From contig NZ_CP034072.1 in NCBI RefSeq assembly GCF_003855255.1, positions 4,831,208 to 4,895,207 of the forward strand: 64,000 nt of DNA. Reading direction: 5' to 3'. Positions 62,879 through 64,000 of the stretch are shown here, one piece after another. A program made the translations under genes and the position numbers. How positions within the stretch are numbered: position 1 is the stretch's first letter; each line of letters begins with the position of its first letter. Source of the stretch: Mycolicibacterium nivoides. Its GTDB lineage: Bacteria > Actinomycetota > Actinomycetes > Mycobacteriales > Mycobacteriaceae. The notes under the pieces are model-generated. The model was not told the DNA's origin, did not search any database, and saw nothing but the letters and a program-made list of their open reading frames with translations.

Positions 62879-64000
62879 CCGCCGCCTAGCCCCGGCAACA
62901 GGGGCACCTCGATCACCGGCGCTGCCGGTCCCTCCCCACCACGCCCGCTCGACGGGCCCTCGTGACCTGCGCCACTGCCGGTCTCCACGGGCGCAGCCTG
63001 CGTGGTGCGCACCGGCGGCGCCGACGGCACAGACGTGGGCTCCACCGCCGGTGCGACGGTCGTGGTGACCACCGGCGGTTCGGCCGCCGGAGCGGCCGAG
63101 GTGGTCGGCGCCGAGGTCGTGTGTGTCGCCGACGGCTGTGAGGCCGGCGACGACGGCGCCGTCGTCGGCTCGGCACTGCTCGACGGCGCCGGCGTGGCGG
63201 ACGAGGACGACGGTGTCGACGGCGCAGTGGTCGTCGGTTGCGACGTCGAGGTCTCCGACGGCGTGGATGTCGCGGCCGGGTTGGACGTCTCCGAGCCCGG
63301 TGTGGTCTCCGTCGGCGAGGTCGAAGGCCCGGTCGTCGGGGTGGACGTCGGAGTCTCCCCGGACGGGCTCTCGGACGGGGACGACGGCGTCACCGTCACC
63401 GTCACCTCGGGCAACACGACCGGCGGCGCATCGGGCGGCACGGTCGCGTTCGGGTCGCGGTTCTCGACCTTCACCGACAGCTGCTGCCACTGGTCGACGA
63501 GTTCCTGCTTGCGCTGCTCGTCACCGACGGTGGCGACCGTGGTGGTGAGGGTCTGCAGCTTCTGCTGCGCCTGCTCCCACTGCCCCTCGTCGATCAGCTG
63601 CTGCACTTGTTTGAGCTCACTCGACGCCAACTCGACGCCCACGTCGCGCGTCACCGGCGCCGATCCGAAGACCAGCCCGCGCACCCCGTAGAGCGGGTCG
63701 CCCGGGCCGGAGCCGTACACGGCCGCACCGAACCCGCCGAGGCACAGCACCGCGGCGGCCATCGAACCCACCAGCGCCATCGGGAAGCGCACCCGCCCCT
63801 GCCCGGTGGCCTTGTCGAGCGCCGCCACGGCCTCGCGCGGCGTAGCGATACCCGACATCGGGGTGCGTCGTGCGTCGTCGCGCCACCCGGCCAGCAGGAC
63901 GGCCAGTTCGGCTTCCTCCCGGTCGGTGGCATAGACCTGATGCTCGAGGGAGAGCGCCTCGATGAACTTCTCGGACCGGTTGATCTCGTTGAGAGACGGA
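62869..64000 (-). CDS. rsdA: Anti-sigma-D factor RsdA, N-terminus outside window
   Basis: The frame stays open from the stop at 62869 to the window end, so the gene is cut at its start; about 377 residues are visible. The N-terminal part (EALSLEHQVYATDREEAELAVLLAGWRDDARR, split here as EALSLEHQVYA, DREEAELAVLLAGWR) matches the sigma-D-binding domain of RsdA (Rv3413c). A membrane helix follows (PMALVGSMAAAVLCLGGFGAAVYG), then a helical QLIDEGQWEQAQQKLQ domain and a C-terminal tail of about 200 residues rich in Pro, Ser and Thr, outside the cell. It inhibits sigma-D, encoded just beyond the window in M. tuberculosis order, until proteolysis. An internal ATG at 63858 is not the true start. Confidence 0.9.

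Overview
The window is GC-rich, densely coded DNA from an actinobacterium, almost certainly a fast-growing Mycobacterium (Mycolicibacterium). Marker genes appear in the order remembered from M. tuberculosis Rv3361c to Rv3413c: the mfpA conservon, trmL-like methyltransferase, nitroreductase, dnaE2, htdY, acrA1-like reductase, iunH, imuB, imuA', guaA, beta-phosphoglucomutase and GH65 phosphorylase, TetR plus alkyl-sulfatase dioxygenase, choD, guaB3, guaB2, DUF5319 and rsdA. Extra genes absent from that order sit between the shared blocks, as expected of a larger environmental genome. All family assignments come from reading the translated sequence; no search was run.

Layout. 1-6.3 kb: the end of an old-yellow-enzyme oxidoreductase, a membrane protein, a membrane-anchored beta-propeller protein, and a twin-FHA ABC transporter like Rv1747 but without an adjacent pknF. 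6.3-11.3 kb (minus): a five-gene conservon (sensor kinase, roadblock, DUF742, small GTPase, MfpA gyrase-mimic). 11.6-16.4 kb: trmL, nitroreductase, two uncharacterised proteins, GntR regulator, small secreted protein. 16.4-19.7 kb: dnaE2 behind a perfect LexA box. 19.8-27.4 kb: accessory genes (acyltransferase, XRE regulator with divergent SDR, YWTD propeller protein, secreted Lys/Pro-rich protein, USP-permease operon) and a fragment of a 3-hydroxyacyl-CoA dehydrogenase. 27.5-33.9 kb: htdY, acrA1-like reductase, nucleoside hydrolase, and imuA'-imuB behind a second LexA box, so all three mutasome genes are present.

33.9-45.7 kb is an accessory region filling the place where imuA' and guaA are neighbours in M. 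tuberculosis. It holds two systems. First, a tandemly duplicated envelope cassette (34.1-40.3 kb): Thr-rich lipoprotein, S53 (sedolisin) peptidase, zinc-ribbon multi-TM protein and an exported domain protein; the second copy lacks the peptidase and has the last two genes fused into one. This is the best candidate for an undescribed system. Second, a tightly coupled five-gene operon (esterase, SDR, diiron ferritin-like protein, Baeyer-Villiger monooxygenase, MerR regulator) behind a 32-bp inverted-repeat operator.

45.7-64 kb: guaA, beta-phosphoglucomutase with GH65 phosphorylase, catalase, TetR/dioxygenase pair with two operators, an ABC/YhgE exporter with divergent TetR and twin operators, PhoU, cholesterol oxidase, guaB3, guaB2, DUF5319 protein and the truncated rsdA.

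Two nearly identical 56-bp inverted repeats, at 6259-6314 and 45614-45669, each lie between convergent genes and coincide with edges of conserved blocks.
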